A stretch of 61,664 nucleotides of DNA from Pseudomonadota bacterium (GCA_021808545.1 JAKBBM010000003.1:1-61664), one strand, 5' to 3'; shown: positions 24,855-35,395, counted from the first letter of the stretch. Notes: generated from the letters alone by a model not told the origin. Numbers and translations are program-made.

Positions 24855-27476
24855 TTAACTGGCTTTGACCTTGCGGCGCGGCGCGGTCTTGGGTTTGGCT
24901 GTTGCCTTGGCGGGGGCTTTTGTGGCCGTGGGTTTGGATTTGGCCTTCTTCGCGGCGGCGCCTTTTTTGCCTTTCGGCGCCAGGGTCTTGCCCTTTTCCG
25001 CCAGCAGGGCCACCGCCTGGTCGAGCGTGATTTCGCCCAGCTCGGTGCCGCGCGGCAAATTGGCCACAACATTACCCCATTGCGCATAGGGGCCAAAGCG
25101 TCCCTTGCGCGCCAAAACCGGCTCGCCATCCCTGGGGTGGCTCCCCAGTGTGCGGATGGAATCCTGTTTCTTCGCGATCAGCTCCATGGCCCGGTTGAGA
25201 CCAAGATGCAGCACGTTGTCGTCCCGGTCGAGCGAGGCGAAGATCGCGCCCATTTTCACGTAAGGACCAAAGCGGCCTATATTGGCCTCGATCTTCTGCC
25301 CGGTTTCAGGGTGCAGCCCAACCAGGCGTGGCAAGGCCAGCAGGCCGAGCGCCTCCTCCAGCGTCAGGCTTGCCTCATCCATGCCGCGTGCGAGTGAAGC
25401 GCGCTTGGGCTTGGCCTTTTTATCCGCTGGGTCTGGCTCGCCCTGCTGCACATAAAGCCCGTAAGGCCCGCGCCGCAGGGTGATATCCTCTCCTGTTTCG
25501 GGATGCTGGCCCAGCACACGCATGCCATCCTTTAAGCTGTCATCCGGCGTATCGCCGCCTTCGACGGCAAGCTTGCGGGTATATTGGCAGGTTGGGTAGT
25601 TGGAGCAGCCGATGAAGCTGCCAAATCTGCCGAGCTTGAGCCCCAGCCGACCATTCTCGCAGGCGGGGCAGGCGCGCGGGTCTGTGCCATCGGCACGGGG
25701 CGGGAAGAAATGCGATCCCAGATCGGCATCCAGCGCATCGATGACATCGGAGATTTTCAGCTCCTTAGTCTGGCCGATGGCGGCGGAGAAATCCTCCCAA
25801 AAATGCCGCAGCACGGCCCGCCAATCGGCGCTGCCCTCGGCGATCTGGTCGAGTTGTTCCTCCAGATTGGCGGTAAAGCCGGTATCGACATAGCGGGCGA
25901 AGAAACTAGTGAGAAAGGCGGTGACCAGCCGGCCTCGATCCTCGGGGATGAAGCGGCGCGCTTCTAGCCGCACATAATTGCGGTCGCGCAGCACCGAGAG
26001 GATGGAGGCATAGGTGGACGGCCGGCCAATGCCCAGCTCCTCCATCTTTTTCACCAGCGAGGCCTCGGAATAGCGCGGCGGCGGCTGGGTGAAATGCTGG
26101 CTCGCCGTGACCGATTGCGTGTCCGCCGGATCGCCCTTGCCGATTGGCGGCAGGATGCGGGCATCCTCATCTTCCGGCGCGTCGTCCAGATCCTCGCGGT
26201 AGAGTTTCAAGAACCCATCGAAGGCCAGCACCGAGCCGGTGGCGCGCAGCGTCTGCCCGGCGCCATCGGTCAAATCCACGGCGGTCTGGTCCAGCTCTGC
26301 GGCGGCCATCTGGCAGGCCAGGGCGCGCTTATAAATCAGCTCATAGAGCTTGGCCTGCTCGGGGCTGAGTATACGGGCCACGCGCTCGGGCTTTAAGGCG
26401 ATGTCGGTCGGGCGGATCGCCTCGTGCGCTTCCTGCGCGTTCTTCGCCTTGCTCTGATATTCGCGCGGCGCGCCGGGCAGATAATCATCGCCGAACTCGG
26501 CCCGGATCTGGGCGCGCATGGCTGTCACGGCTTCCTTGGCAAGCTGCACGCCATCGGTTCGCATATAGGTGATGAGCCCGACCGTCTCGCCGTTAATATC
26601 CACGCCCTCATAAAGCTGTTGGGCCAGGCGCATGGTCTGCTGCGAGGACAGGCCGAGCTTGCGGCTGGCTTCCTGCTGCAAGGTGGAGGTGATGAAGGGC
26701 GGCGGCGGATTGCGGCGGCTGCGCTTCTTCTCAACGGAAGCAACCGCAAAGCGTCCGGCACGCACGGCGGCCTCGGCGGCCCGGGCGGCGGTCTCAGTGG
26801 AGAGGTCGAACTGGTCGAGCTTCTTGCCTTGGTAATGTGTCAGCCGGGCGGGGTAGGGCGCCCCGGTGGGGGTGAGCATGGTGGCTTCCACCGTCCAATA
26901 TTCGCGCGGGCGGAAGACCTCAATCTCGGCTTCACGCTCACAGACCAGCCGCAGCGCCACCGATTGCACGCGCCCGGCCGAGCGCGAGCCCGGCAGCTTG
27001 CGCCAGAGCACGGGGGAGAGGGTAAAGCCGACCAGATAATCCAGCGCCCGGCGGGCGAGATAAGCCTCGATCAGCGGCGTATCCAGCGCGCGCGGGGCGG
27101 CCATGGCGGCCTTGACGGCGGATTTGGTGATCTCGTTGAAGGTGACGCGCTGCACATCGACACCTTTGAGCGCGTTTTTCTCCTCCAGCATGGCGCGCAC
27201 ATGCCAGGAAATCGCCTCGCCCTCGCGGTCCGGGTCGGTGGCGAGGTAGAGCGTGCGCGCTCCTTTGAGGGCCTTAGCGATCTCGCCGATTTGCTTGCTG
27301 CCGCGCTCATCGGCCTGCCAGTCCATGGCGAAATCCTCATCCGGGCGGACTGAGCCATCGCGCGCGGGTAGGTCGCGCACATGGCCGAAGGAGGCCAGAA
27401 CTTTATAGGAATCGCCAAGGTATTTATTAATCGTCTTGGCTTTGGACGGGGATTCGACGACGACGATATCAGTCAA
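24855..27476 (-). CDS. topA: DNA topoisomerase I
   Basis: A type IA topoisomerase of about 873 residues. The Toprim domain begins TDIVVVESPSKAKTINKYL and contains DPDREGEAISWH; the catalytic Tyr lies in GLITYMRTDG. A zinc-finger segment (CPACENGRLGLKLGRFGSFIGC-like, four Cys) and three C-terminal repeats (LRRGPYGLYVQ, IGRFGPYVKMG, KGRFGPYAQWG) follow, then a Lys/Ala/Pro-rich DNA-binding tail. No ATG is available in frame: the ATG overlapping the dprA stop (27492) is out of frame and stops after seven codons. I take TTG 27476, preceded by GGAACGG, which matches the usual MTD-IVVVES N-terminus; a TTG at 27488 is the alternative. Confidence 0.95.
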   Translation of the reverse strand: MTDIVVVESPSKAKTINKYLGDSYKVLASFGHVRDLPARDGSVRPDEDFAMDWQADERGSKQIGEIAKALKGARTLYLATDPDREGEAISWHVRAMLEEKNALKGVDVQRVTFNEITKSAVKAAMAAPRALDTPLIEAYLARRALDYLVGFTLSPVLWRKLPGSRSAGRVQSVALRLVCEREAEIEVFRPREYWTVEATMLTPTGAPYPARLTHYQGKKLDQFDLSTETAARAAEAAVRAGRFAVASVEKKRSRRNPPPPFITSTLQQEASRKLGLSSQQTMRLAQQLYEGVDINGETVGLITYMRTDGVQLAKEAVTAMRAQIRAEFGDDYLPGAPREYQSKAKNAQEAHEAIRPTDIALKPERVARILSPEQAKLYELIYKRALACQMAAAELDQTAVDLTDGAGQTLRATGSVLAFDGFLKLYREDLDDAPEDEDARILPPIGKGDPADTQSVTASQHFTQPPPRYSEASLVKKMEELGIGRPSTYASILSVLRDRNYVRLEARRFIPEDRGRLVTAFLTSFFARYVDTGFTANLEEQLDQIAEGSADWRAVLRHFWEDFSAAIGQTKELKISDVIDALDADLGSHFFPPRADGTDPRACPACENGRLGLKLGRFGSFIGCSNYPTCQYTRKLAVEGGDTPDDSLKDGMRVLGQHPETGEDITLRRGPYGLYVQQGEPDPADKKAKPKRASLARGMDEASLTLEEALGLLALPRLVGLHPETGQKIEANIGRFGPYVKMGAIFASLDRDDNVLHLGLNRAMELIAKKQDSIRTLGSHPRDGEPVLARKGRFGPYAQWGNVVANLPRGTELGEITLDQAVALLAEKGKTLAPKGKKGAAAKKAKSKPTATKAPAKATAKPKTAPRRKVKAS

Positions 27477-27488
27477 TAACCGTTCCAA

Positions 27489-28625
27489 TCATAGCTCTTC
27501 TGACCGTACCACCCTGTCGCCAGGCAGGGATTCGACGAGCCCCGCCAGCTCCAGTTCCAGGATTACCGCCCTGATGGCGGCACTCGACAACTGGCAGCGC
27601 CGGGCGATCTCGTCAACTCTAACCGGATCGGCACCGATCAGCGCAGGGATCTCGGCCCGTGCGCGGGAAAGCTCGGCGGTGCTGGCGTCGGGGTCCTCCC
27701 AGGTGGGCGGCGATTCGGCGAAGCCGGGCATGACATGCTGAAACATCGGGTCGCGTGCCAGCCCCTGGCGGGCGGGATTATCGGGGAGATTGGCAAATAT
27801 GTCGGCGGCGGTTTCGGTCAGCTGCGCGCCCTGGCGGATGAGCTCGTTGGCGCCCTTGGAGCGCGGGTCCAGCGGGCTGCCGGGCACGGCGAAGATCTCG
27901 CGTCCGGCCTCGTTGGCCAGCCGCGCGGTATAGAGCGAGCCGGAGCGAGCCGCGGCCTCGATTACCACTAGCCCCAGCACCAGCCCGGCGATAATGCGGT
28001 TGCGCTTGGGAAAATGCCGCCCCACCGGCGCGGTGCCAAGCGGCGCTTCGGTAATCACTGCGCCGGTTTCGGCAATACGCTGCTGCAGCCCGGCATGTTC
28101 GGGCGGGTAGGGTTGGTCCAGCCCGCCCGCGATCACGGCAATCGTCCGGCCTGTGCGCAGCGCGCCTTCATGCGCGGCGGCATCTATGCCGCGCGCCAAG
28201 CCCGAGACCACGGCAAGCTGGGCGGCCAGCTCAGCACCCAGCATCTCGGCCATGCGCATGCCATTGGCCGTGGCGTTGCGCGCGCCCACAATGCCGACCG
28301 CGCGCGATGAGAGCAAAGCCAGATCACCCAGCACGGCCAGGGCTGGGGGCGCATCGGGCAGTTGGGCCAGAAATGCGGGATAATCTGGCTGGCCAAGAAA
28401 CAAGAACCGGCCGCCCAGCCGCGCCAGGGCCGCGGCTTCGCGCTCCACCTCGGTCATGGGGGGAATGCGCGGCGGTTTGGCGCGCCCTCCAGCCTGGGCC
28501 AGGCCCGGCAGGGCGTCCAGCGCGTCCTCAGGGGTTGAAAAACGCGCCAGCAGGCGGCGATAGGTGATGGGACCGACGCTCTCGGTACGGACCAGCCGCA
28601 ATAGTGCGAGATCGGCCCGCGTCAC
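27489..28625 (-). CDS. dprA: DNA-processing protein DprA
   Basis: DprA loads RecA on incoming single-stranded DNA in natural transformation and is widespread beyond competent species. The 378-residue product has an N-terminal helical domain ([16 protein letters not shown]), the Rossmann-like core with [41 protein letters not shown] and [11 protein letters not shown], and a C-terminal winged-helix domain ([25 protein letters not shown]). The frame extends upstream into plsY, but a GTG at 28625 forms a GTGA overlap with the plsY stop and gives the normal N-terminus, so I use it. Confidence 0.94.
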   Translation of the reverse strand: MTRADLALLRLVRTESVGPITYRRLLARFSTPEDALDALPGLAQAGGRAKPPRIPPMTEVEREAAALARLGGRFLFLGQPDYPAFLAQLPDAPPALAVLGDLALLSSRAVGIVGARNATANGMRMAEMLGAELAAQLAVVSGLARGIDAAAHEGALRTGRTIAVIAGGLDQPYPPEHAGLQQRIAETGAVITEAPLGTAPVGRHFPKRNRIIAGLVLGLVVIEAAARSGSLYTARLANEAGREIFAVPGSPLDPRSKGANELIRQGAQLTETAADIFANLPDNPARQGLARDPMFQHVMPGFAESPPTWEDPDASTAELSRARAEIPALIGADPVRVDEIARRCQLSSAAIRAVILELELAGLVESLPGDRVVRSEEL

Positions 28626-29215
28626 GAAGCGGCCTTGCTCTGGCCGATGCGCGGCTCCGTGCCCGCCAGGAGCCGGGCGATATTGCCGCGATGCTTCCAA
28701 TAGACCAGGGCGGCGATAAGCAAGGCGAGCAGTGCGCTGACATGGCTGGCCAGGAACCAGGCGGCAATAGGGGCGGCGGCATAAGCGGCCAGTGCCGCGA
28801 GCGAGGAGATACGCACCAGCACCGCCATGGCCAGCCATACGCCGCAGCAAATGAGCCCCACCGGCCAGGACAACGCCAGCAGCACGCCCAGCCCCGTGGC
28901 CACGCCCTTGCCGCCCTTAAAGCCAAGCCAGACCGGGTAGAGATGGCCCAGCACCGCGAACAAGGCGGCGATGAACACGCCATGGCCATAAGCCTGCATC
29001 CACAGCACGGCGATGACGCCCTTGCCACCATCCAGCAGCAAGGTGGCCAGGGCGATGCCCTTTTTGCCGGTGCGTAGCACGTTGGTGGCGCCGATATTGC
29101 CCGAGCCGATGGCGCGTATATCGCCCAGCCCGGCCATGCGAGTGAGCAGCAGCCCAAACGGGATGGAGCCTAAAATATAGGCAAAAGCCGCCGTGAGTAG
29201 GCTGGTGGTGATCAT
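28622..29215 (-). CDS. plsY: Glycerol-3-phosphate acyltransferase PlsY
   Basis: This integral membrane enzyme acylates glycerol 3-phosphate from acyl-phosphate, the first step of phospholipid synthesis. The 197 residues have five or so membrane helices and the three PlsY motifs: [37 protein letters not shown] and a final [18 protein letters not shown]. It overlaps the pyrC-like gene upstream and dprA downstream by 4 nt each, placing pyrimidine, lipid and DNA-processing genes on one transcript. Confidence 0.95.
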   Translation of the reverse strand: MITTSLLTAAFAYILGSIPFGLLLTRMAGLGDIRAIGSGNIGATNVLRTGKKGIALATLLLDGGKGVIAVLWMQAYGHGVFIAALFAVLGHLYPVWLGFKGGKGVATGLGVLLALSWPVGLICCGVWLAMAVLVRISSLAALAAYAAAPIAAWFLASHVSALLALLIAALVYWKHRGNIARLLAGTEPRIGQSKAAS

Positions 29216-30483
29216 CCGAAAACTCTTTTTCCTGCTTTCCAGGTGCCCAGCACAACCCCTTCCAGGGCCCGGCCGTCAAACGGCGTGTTCTGCGCCTTGC
29301 CGGGCAGCCTGCCAGCCTGCACCATCCAGGAGCGTTCCGGATCGAACAGGCACAAATCCGCCGGGCGTCCGCGCGCGATCACCCCGGCCTCGATGCCAAG
29401 CCAGGCCGCCGGCGCGCAGGTGAGCAGCGCCAGCGCCCGGGGCATGGACAGATGCCTGCCCGTTACCTGTGCCAGCGTAACCCCCAGCAAGGTGGCCAAC
29501 CCGGCCCCGCCAGGGGTGGCATCGGCAAAGGGCAGGCGCTTATCGTCGGCGTCGCGCGGCTGATGGTCGGAGGCAATGGCATCGATGGTGCCGTCGGCCA
29601 GGCCCGCCACCACGGCGTTGCGGTCGGCCTCGGCGCGCAAGGGCGGCGAGAGTTTGTTATAGGTGCGGTAATCGCCAATCGCGGTTTCGTTCAGGTCGAA
29701 ATAGGGCGGGGCGGTATCGCAGGTCACGCGCAGGCCCTTATCCTTGGCGGTGCGGATCAGGTCCAGCGCCTCGGCCGTGGAGATATGGGCGAAATGCACG
29801 GCCCCGCCGGTCAGTTCGGCCAGGCGGATGTCGCGGGCCACACAAATTGCTTCCGCCGCTGCCGGGATTCCGGGCAGGCCCATCCAGGTGGCGCGCGCCC
29901 CGGATGTGGCGGCACCGCCGCGCGCCAATTCCGGGTCTTCGGGGTGCTGCACAATGCGCATGCCAAAGCCCGACGCGTAAGACAAAGCCAGCCGCATGAG
30001 CCGCGATGAGGCAATGGCGCGCCCGCCATCGGTAAAGGCGACGGCGCCGGCCCGCTTGAGCAGCCCGTATTCGGCCAGTTCCTCGCCCTTCAAACCGCGC
30101 GTGGCGGTGGCATAGGGCAGGAGGCTGACACTGCCGGTTTCCTGCCCGCGCGCGATGATGAGATGGACGAGCGCCGGATCGTCGATTGGAGGGGCGCAGT
30201 CGGGCAGCACGGCGATGCTGGTGATGCCTCCGGCCGCGGCGGCCTGGGCGGCGCTGGCGATGGTCTCGCGATATTCAAAGCCCGGCTCGCCAAGCGAGGC
30301 GCGCAGATCGACCAGGCCGGGGCAGAGAATGGCGCCCTCGGCCTCGATGATGTGCGCCCCCTCCGGCGTGCCGAGCGATGGACCAAAATCCGCGATGACA
30401 CCGTTTTGGACCAGCAGTTCACCCTCAACTATTTTATCGGCTATTTCGTTTAAGTAGCTTATTTTACGAAATAATGTTATCAT
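29212..30483 (-). CDS. Dihydroorotase-like protein, probably non-catalytic (PyrC-prime/PyrX type)
   Basis: A 423-residue amidohydrolase-fold protein next to pyrB. The family segment around residues 55-70 reads [20 protein letters not shown]; active dihydroorotases have DxHxH here, but this protein has Arg61 and Ser63 in place of the two metal-binding His. [10 protein letters not shown] and ASDHQPRD are kept, the latter with Arg where active enzymes have His. Pseudo-dihydroorotases of this kind (PyrX in Pseudomonas) act as structural partners of aspartate transcarbamoylase. ATG 30483 ([10 protein letters not shown]) is the sensible start; a further 40 in-frame codons reach into pyrB. It overlaps plsY by 4 nt and lies 4 nt after pyrB. 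Confidence 0.85.
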   Translation of the reverse strand: MITLFRKISYLNEIADKIVEGELLVQNGVIADFGPSLGTPEGAHIIEAEGAILCPGLVDLRASLGEPGFEYRETIASAAQAAAAGGITSIAVLPDCAPPIDDPALVHLIIARGQETGSVSLLPYATATRGLKGEELAEYGLLKRAGAVAFTDGGRAIASSRLMRLALSYASGFGMRIVQHPEDPELARGGAATSGARATWMGLPGIPAAAEAICVARDIRLAELTGGAVHFAHISTAEALDLIRTAKDKGLRVTCDTAPPYFDLNETAIGDYRTYNKLSPPLRAEADRNAVVAGLADGTIDAIASDHQPRDADDKRLPFADATPGGAGLATLLGVTLAQVTGRHLSMPRALALLTCAPAAWLGIEAGVIARGRPADLCLFDPERSWMVQAGRLPGKAQNTPFDGRALEGVVLGTWKAGKRVFG

Positions 30484-30487
30484 GCTC

Positions 30488-31405
30488 TTAGCCCCGCGCC
30501 AGCGTGTCGAGCACCGCCATGCGCACGGCGACCCCCATTTCCACCTGTTCCTTAATAAGGGCGCGGGCCGGATCGTCGGCAATATCGCTGTCAATCTCAA
30601 CACCCCGGTTCATCGGCCCGGGATGCATCACCAGCGCGTCCGGCTTGGCATAGGCGAGCTTGGCGCGATCTAGCCCGTAATAGGTGAAGAATTCTCGCGG
30701 GGAAGGGACCATCCCGCCGGTCATGCGTTCTTTTTGTAGGCGCAGCATCATCACGATGTCAGCCCCTTTCAGGCCGGTTTCCATGTCGTGGAACAGTTCC
30801 ACCCCCGCAGCCTCGATGCCGCTGGGCAACAAGGTGGGCGGGCCGATCAGACGGACAAAATTGCCCATCATGGTCAGCAGCAGAATGTTGGAGCGGGCCA
30901 CGCGGCTATGCGCGATATCGCCGCAAATGGCGATGGTAAGGCCCGATATGCGGCCCTTATTGCGGCGGATGGTCAGCGCATCCAGCAGCGCCTGGGTGGG
31001 ATGCTCATGCGTGCCGTCGCCGGCATTGATAACGGCGGCGCCGACTTTTTCGGCCAGCAAGGCGGGCGCGCCGGAGCGGTTATGGCGCACCACCAGCAGA
31101 TCGCAATTCATCGCGTTCAGGGTTGTGGCGGTGTCCAGCAAGGTCTCGCCCTTGGTGACCGAGGAGGTGGCGACCGACATGTTAAGCACATCAGCCCCCA
31201 GCCGCTTGCCCGCCAGCTCGAAGCTGGTGCGGGTGCGGGTCGAATCCTCGAAGAACAGGTTGATGAGCGTGCGGCCGCGCAAGAGATCGCGCTGGGTTTT
31301 GCCGGAACGGTTAAGAAGCGCGTAACTCTCCGCGAGGTCGAGCAGCGTCGTGACGGTGACGGGGTTGAGCCCCTCGATCCCGAGCAGATGTTTAAGCATG
31401 GCCAT
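30488..31405 (-). CDS. pyrB: Aspartate carbamoyltransferase catalytic subunit
   Basis: ATCase joins carbamoyl phosphate and aspartate, the committed step of pyrimidine synthesis. The 305 residues include the carbamoyl-phosphate motif [31 protein letters not shown], the VRHNRSGAP loop and [16 protein letters not shown], then [17 protein letters not shown]. No pyrI regulatory subunit is present; the adjacent dihydroorotase-like protein is the likely partner, as in class A ATCases. The ATG at 31405 has AGG 5 nt upstream, inside a small inverted repeat. Confidence 0.97.
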   Translation of the reverse strand: MAMLKHLLGIEGLNPVTVTTLLDLAESYALLNRSGKTQRDLLRGRTLINLFFEDSTRTRTSFELAGKRLGADVLNMSVATSSVTKGETLLDTATTLNAMNCDLLVVRHNRSGAPALLAEKVGAAVINAGDGTHEHPTQALLDALTIRRNKGRISGLTIAICGDIAHSRVARSNILLLTMMGNFVRLIGPPTLLPSGIEAAGVELFHDMETGLKGADIVMMLRLQKERMTGGMVPSPREFFTYYGLDRAKLAYAKPDALVMHPGPMNRGVEIDSDIADDPARALIKEQVEMGVAVRMAVLDTLARG

Positions 31406-31409
31406 TGGA

Positions 31410-31428
31410 ACCTGTTTAGACCACAGGT
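31410..31428 (-). promoter_or_regulatory. Inverted repeat over the pyrB ribosome-binding site
   Basis: On the minus strand ACCTGT (31428-31423) and ACAGGT (31415-31410) are separated by 7 nt. The second arm contains the AGG that acts as pyrB Shine-Dalgarno, 5 nt before the ATG. An RNA hairpin here would hide the ribosome-binding site; alternatively the repeat is a protein-binding site on DNA. Confidence 0.4.
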
Positions 31429-31553
31429 GGCCGTGACTGGGGAAGAGGGTGACAGTGTGTGGACCGCATTCATGCGCGGCCTAAAATCGCAGAATCAATA
31501 TTATGGAAAGTAAAATCCGTGAAAATCCACGTACGGGCCCCTGCAAGCGCGGC

Positions 31554-31745
31554 TCACGGCTCCTCGGCCCCTTGATCCTCGGCCCGCCGCTGTAGCGCGA
31601 TGGTCAGCAGCGTTTTTTCCATTTGCGCGGCAAGCGCGTTCATCTGCTCGTTTTTTTCATCCAATTGCGCGCGCAGCGCGGCTAATTCGGCCAGTATATC
31701 GGCCATCATCAGGCGGCGCATGCGGCGTAACAAGATTTTCAGCAT
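31554..31745 (-). CDS. Small coiled-coil protein of unknown function
   Basis: A 63-residue frame 11 nt after tyrS on the same strand. A basic N-terminus (MLKILLRRMRRLMM) is followed by a heptad-like stretch (ADILAELAALRAQLDEKNEQ, then MNALAAQMEKTLLTIALQRR) and an acidic end (AEDQGAEEP). The coiled-coil pattern and tight spacing support a real gene, but I recognise no family. A start at the Met pair near residue 13 is possible. Function unknown. Confidence 0.5.
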   Translation of the reverse strand: MLKILLRRMRRLMMADILAELAALRAQLDEKNEQMNALAAQMEKTLLTIALQRRAEDQGAEEP

Positions 31746-31756
31746 GGCGCGCGGAT

Positions 31757-32986
31757 TTAGCCCAGCTTCACCAGAACATGGTGCTTTTTGCCGGCGGAGA
31801 GTTTTTGCTCGGCCTTGGGCGGAATAATCTGCCCTTCATCGGCGATCACCTCATCATCCAGCCGCGCCCCGCCGCCGCGGATCAGCCGCCGCGCCTCGCC
31901 ATTGCTGGCGGCAAGCCCGGCGCGCACCAGCAGCGCGAAGGCGGGCAGTCCCGCGCCGAAATCGGCTGGAGGAATGGTCACGCTGGGCAGCCCCTCTGCC
32001 GCCACGCCTTGCTCGAACAGCTGGCGCGCCGCCTCGGCCGCATCCTGCGCGGCCGCACGGCCATGGGCGAGTGCTGTTGCCTCCGTCGCCAGGATAATCT
32101 TGGCCTGGTTGATTTCGGCCCCGCCCAGCGCCTCCAGCCGGGCGATTTCATCCAGCGGCAAATCCGTGAATAGTTTCAGGAAGCGGCCGACATCGGCATC
32201 CTCGGTATTCCGCCAGAATTGCCAGTAATGATAGGGTTTGAGCTTTTCCGCCGAAAGCCATACGGCGCCTGAGGCGGATTTGCCCATCTTGGCGCCCGAG
32301 GCCGTGGTGATGAGCGGCGTGGTCAGGCCGAACACGCTCTTTTGCTCAGTGCGGCGCACCAGGTCGATGCCCGAAACGATATTGCCCCATTGGTCGGAGC
32401 CGCCCATCTGCAAAACCACATCATGGCGGCGGTTCAGCTCGCGAAAATCGTAGGATTGCAGGATGGAATAGTTGAATTCCAGGAAGGTGAGCCCCTGCTC
32501 GCGCGCCAGCCGCTGCTTTACCGAATCGAACGAGAGCATGCGGTTGATCGAGAAATGCACGCCGACATCGCGTAAAAGCGAAATGTAGGAGAGCCGATCC
32601 AGCCAGTCGGCATTGTTCACCAGCAGCGCGCCGGCGTTGAAATCGATGAAGGCTTCCAGATTTTTGCGGATGCCAACGAGATTCTGGGCGATTTGCTCGT
32701 CAGAGAGCAATTGCCGCGCCTCCTCGCGGAAGGAGGGATCGCCGATGCGCGTGGTGCCGCCGCCCAAAAGCGCTACCGGCTTGTGCCCATGGCGCTGGAA
32801 CAGGCGCAGCAGCATGATCGGGATCATATGCCCGACATGGAGCGAATCAGCCGTAAGATCGAATCCCGCATAACCGGCAATGGCGCCCGCCGCGCAGGCC
32901 GCATCGAGCGCGGCCTCGTCGGTGCATTGGAAAACAAAGCCGCGGGCTTTCGCCTCGGCCAGAAAATCGCTTTTCGCCATGCTCAT
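31757..32986 (-). CDS. tyrS: Tyrosine--tRNA ligase
   Basis: A class I synthetase of 409 residues. The HIGH-like motif is LHVGH (49-53), followed by [11 protein letters not shown]; the tyrosine-binding segment is [13 protein letters not shown] and [12 protein letters not shown], the KMSKS-like loop is KMGKS, and an S4 RNA-binding domain ends the protein ([19 protein letters not shown]). Its ATG overlaps the stop of the upstream GT87-like gene by 4 nt, an unusual partner for a synthetase. Confidence 0.97.
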   Translation of the reverse strand: MSMAKSDFLAEAKARGFVFQCTDEAALDAACAAGAIAGYAGFDLTADSLHVGHMIPIMLLRLFQRHGHKPVALLGGGTTRIGDPSFREEARQLLSDEQIAQNLVGIRKNLEAFIDFNAGALLVNNADWLDRLSYISLLRDVGVHFSINRMLSFDSVKQRLAREQGLTFLEFNYSILQSYDFRELNRRHDVVLQMGGSDQWGNIVSGIDLVRRTEQKSVFGLTTPLITTASGAKMGKSASGAVWLSAEKLKPYHYWQFWRNTEDADVGRFLKLFTDLPLDEIARLEALGGAEINQAKIILATEATALAHGRAAAQDAAEAARQLFEQGVAAEGLPSVTIPPADFGAGLPAFALLVRAGLAASNGEARRLIRGGGARLDDEVIADEGQIIPPKAEQKLSAGKKHHVLVKLG

Positions 32987-34218
32987 GCTCCTGTCGGGCG
33001 CGGGGTAGCAGGCATGGCGCGCGCGGGCAAATGGCCGATTTCAATCCAGCTTCGCGCCAACGCCAGCAGCACCACCAGGGGCGTGAAGAGGATTCCGGTC
33101 CATTCCGTTACGGGCTGGCAAAAGCAGGGCCAAAGCCAGCAGAGCGCGTCGATGGCGCCAATGCGCCATTGCCGGCGCTGGGCTTGCATGGCCAAGGCCA
33201 GGGAGAGTGCGACCATGTCATCGGTATAGCCATAGGGGGTTGCCAGCAAGGAGAGCAAAACCGTTATGAGAAGCTGCTGGCCCGTGGCCATGCCGCCGCG
33301 CCGCCATAGCCAAATGGCGGCGCCCATGGAGAGCATCGTACAGGCAATCTGCCCGCTCCAGGCGGTGGGCATGCTCATATGCAGGCTACGGAGCATCCAC
33401 AAAACCGACACCCCATTGCTTTGCGCCGAGCCAGGGGTAATGCCCATGCCCAGCATGCTGGCGGCGCCTGTGGGGCCCGCATGCAGGTAATCCCGCCATA
33501 AAGGCAGGCCAAACAGCCAAGTTACAAGCAGAATCTGGCCCAGCACCGACAAACTAAAACCCAAGGCCGCTTTTTTGTTGCGATCACCCAGCAAAAAAGC
33601 GGGCACCAGAATGCCAATTTGCGGCTTGGCCGCGAGAAGGCCGATAAATATGCCCGCCCGCGCGGGTTTGGCGCGCGCCATCAGGATGCCCGCCACAAGT
33701 AAGGCGCCGCCGATAATGCCGAACTGACCTAATTCGATATTCCATAAAGCCGCGGGACTGAGCAGCCCGGCGGCGATCACAAGCCAGGAGAGCCCCGCCC
33801 AGCGCAGAACCAGGACCGCGAGGCCAAGTCCCAATGCCGTCCAGACAAAAAACCCGATCTCGAAGGGAAGGTTGGAAATGGCTGAAACCCACAAAAAAAC
33901 AGGGGGCGGATAAGGAAAATGGACAAAATACCCCCCGGGCAGCGGCATATGTGCTCCAGGCTGCAGCAAGAGCGGCGGTAGATGCGCCAAGGCATGGGGC
34001 GAGAGTCGCGCTGTGAGCCCCGCGCGCCAAAAATCGGAGAAATCACATTCCGGTTTGATGCAAGGCGAATCATTGCCGATGGGCCGGCCGGCCAAATAAA
34101 AAAGCCGCGGCGCCATCTTGGCCAGGAAAACCAGGAACCACATTCCCCAGAGATAAACGAGGATCCCAGCGATAAGCCCGTGCCAGACGCGGCCAAGAGC
34201 CGAAAATGTCATGCGCAT
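32983..34218 (-). CDS. GT87/DUF2029-like polytopic membrane protein
   Basis: A 411-residue protein with about ten hydrophobic segments. Features typical of GT-C-fold GT87 (DUF2029) proteins are an early acidic loop ([10 protein letters not shown]), YPPPVFLW after the first periplasmic loop, [34 protein letters not shown] and [16 protein letters not shown]. Family members are polyprenyl-phosphate-dependent sugar transferases (for example mannosyltransferases). The acceptor is unknown. The C-terminus overlaps the tyrS start by 4 nt. Confidence 0.75.
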   Translation of the reverse strand: MRMTFSALGRVWHGLIAGILVYLWGMWFLVFLAKMAPRLFYLAGRPIGNDSPCIKPECDFSDFWRAGLTARLSPHALAHLPPLLLQPGAHMPLPGGYFVHFPYPPPVFLWVSAISNLPFEIGFFVWTALGLGLAVLVLRWAGLSWLVIAAGLLSPAALWNIELGQFGIIGGALLVAGILMARAKPARAGIFIGLLAAKPQIGILVPAFLLGDRNKKAALGFSLSVLGQILLVTWLFGLPLWRDYLHAGPTGAASMLGMGITPGSAQSNGVSVLWMLRSLHMSMPTAWSGQIACTMLSMGAAIWLWRRGGMATGQQLLITVLLSLLATPYGYTDDMVALSLALAMQAQRRQWRIGAIDALCWLWPCFCQPVTEWTGILFTPLVVLLALARSWIEIGHLPARAMPATPRPTGA

Positions 34219-34298
34219 GGTTCGGCCTTTATCCTAGCATCTTACCGCCCGCAATCAGGCCTCTTAACGCGGCGCGGATGTCGGCGTATCAATTGGCC

Positions 34299-35387
34299 AT
34301 GGCGCACCCGACCCTGCATGCGATCGGCCTGATGTCTGGTACTTCGCTCGATGGGGTGGATGCCGCCTGGATCGAGACGGATGGTGAGCGGATTGTTCGT
34401 TTCGGCCCCGCCGCCACGTTGCATTATGCCGATGAGCTGCGCGCCGATTTACGCCGTGTGCTCGATCGCGCCCCTGCCCTGTCATCCCATGACGCATTGC
34501 TGCGGGATGTAACGTGCCGCTTGACCATGGAGCATGCCATCGCGGTCAGCATGCTGGGGATGGGCGCGGATATTATAGGGTTTCATGGCCAGACCATTTT
34601 GCATGCGCCAAAGGCTGGTCGTACCTGGCAGATTGGCGACGCCGCCGAGCTTGCCCGGCTAACGCGGATGAAGGTGGTGCATGATTTCCGCAGCGCCGAT
34701 GTGGCAGCCGGCGGCCAGGGCGCGCCTTTGGCCCCGCTTTTCCATGCGGCCTTGGCGCAGAATCTGCCCAAGCCGCTGCTGGTCGTGAATATTGGCGGGG
34801 TGGCCAATATCACCTGGCTGGGGGCCGATGGCGCGATCATGGCCTGCGATACCGGCCCGGGGAATGCCCCGCTCGATGATCTGGCGCAGGCGCATCTGGG
34901 CCGCCCGTGCGATATGGATGGAAAGCTGGCGGCCAGCGGCAAGGTCGATAAAGTGCTGTTGGCCCAGCTGATGGCGCATTCTTTCTTTGCCAGCCCGCCC
35001 CCCAAATCGCTCGACCGGCTGAGCTTTGCCATCCATATCGAACAGATCATGACGGGCGTGCCGGCGGCCGATGCCGCCGCCACCCTCACCGCCTTCACGG
35101 CCCGGGCGATTGCCGCGGCCCCCCTGCCCGCGCGCCCCAAACAAGTGCTGGTGTGCGGCGGCGGGCGGCATAATCCGGTGCTGATGCGCCAGCTTGCCTC
35201 GCAATTTTCTGCCCCGGTGCGCAAGGTGGAGGCGGTGGGCTGGGATGGCGACGCCCTGGAAGCGCAATGTTTCGGTTTTCTCGCGGTGCGCGCGCTGCGC
35301 GGCCTGCCCTTGTCGTTACCCAGCACCACGGGCGTACCCGCCCCGCAAACGGGCGGCATCGTGCAAAGAACGTTGTTTTCGGCCTGA
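34299..35387 (+). CDS. anmK: 1,6-anhydro-N-acetylmuramic acid kinase
   Basis: AnmK opens and phosphorylates anhydro-MurNAc from recycled peptidoglycan, giving MurNAc 6-phosphate. The 362 residues show IGLMSGTSLDGVDAAW at the N-terminus, GFHGQTILHAPKAGRTWQIG, VNIGGVANITWLG, CDTGPGNAPLDD and VCGGGRHNPVLM, all characteristic of the family. ATG 34299 puts MSGTSLDG eleven residues in, close to the E. coli protein; upstream ATGs at 34278 and 34206 are possible but the latter overlaps the divergent gene. Confidence 0.94.
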   Translation: MAHPTLHAIGLMSGTSLDGVDAAWIETDGERIVRFGPAATLHYADELRADLRRVLDRAPALSSHDALLRDVTCRLTMEHAIAVSMLGMGADIIGFHGQTILHAPKAGRTWQIGDAAELARLTRMKVVHDFRSADVAAGGQGAPLAPLFHAALAQNLPKPLLVVNIGGVANITWLGADGAIMACDTGPGNAPLDDLAQAHLGRPCDMDGKLAASGKVDKVLLAQLMAHSFFASPPPKSLDRLSFAIHIEQIMTGVPAADAAATLTAFTARAIAAAPLPARPKQVLVCGGGRHNPVLMRQLASQFSAPVRKVEAVGWDGDALEAQCFGFLAVRALRGLPLSLPSTTGVPAPQTGGIVQRTLFSA

Positions 35388-35395
35388 GCGGCTCG

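Noticed and set aside
28626-28850. 75-residue N-terminal extension of DprA
   Set aside because: It lies wholly within plsY; the GTGA overlap at 28625 explains the true start.
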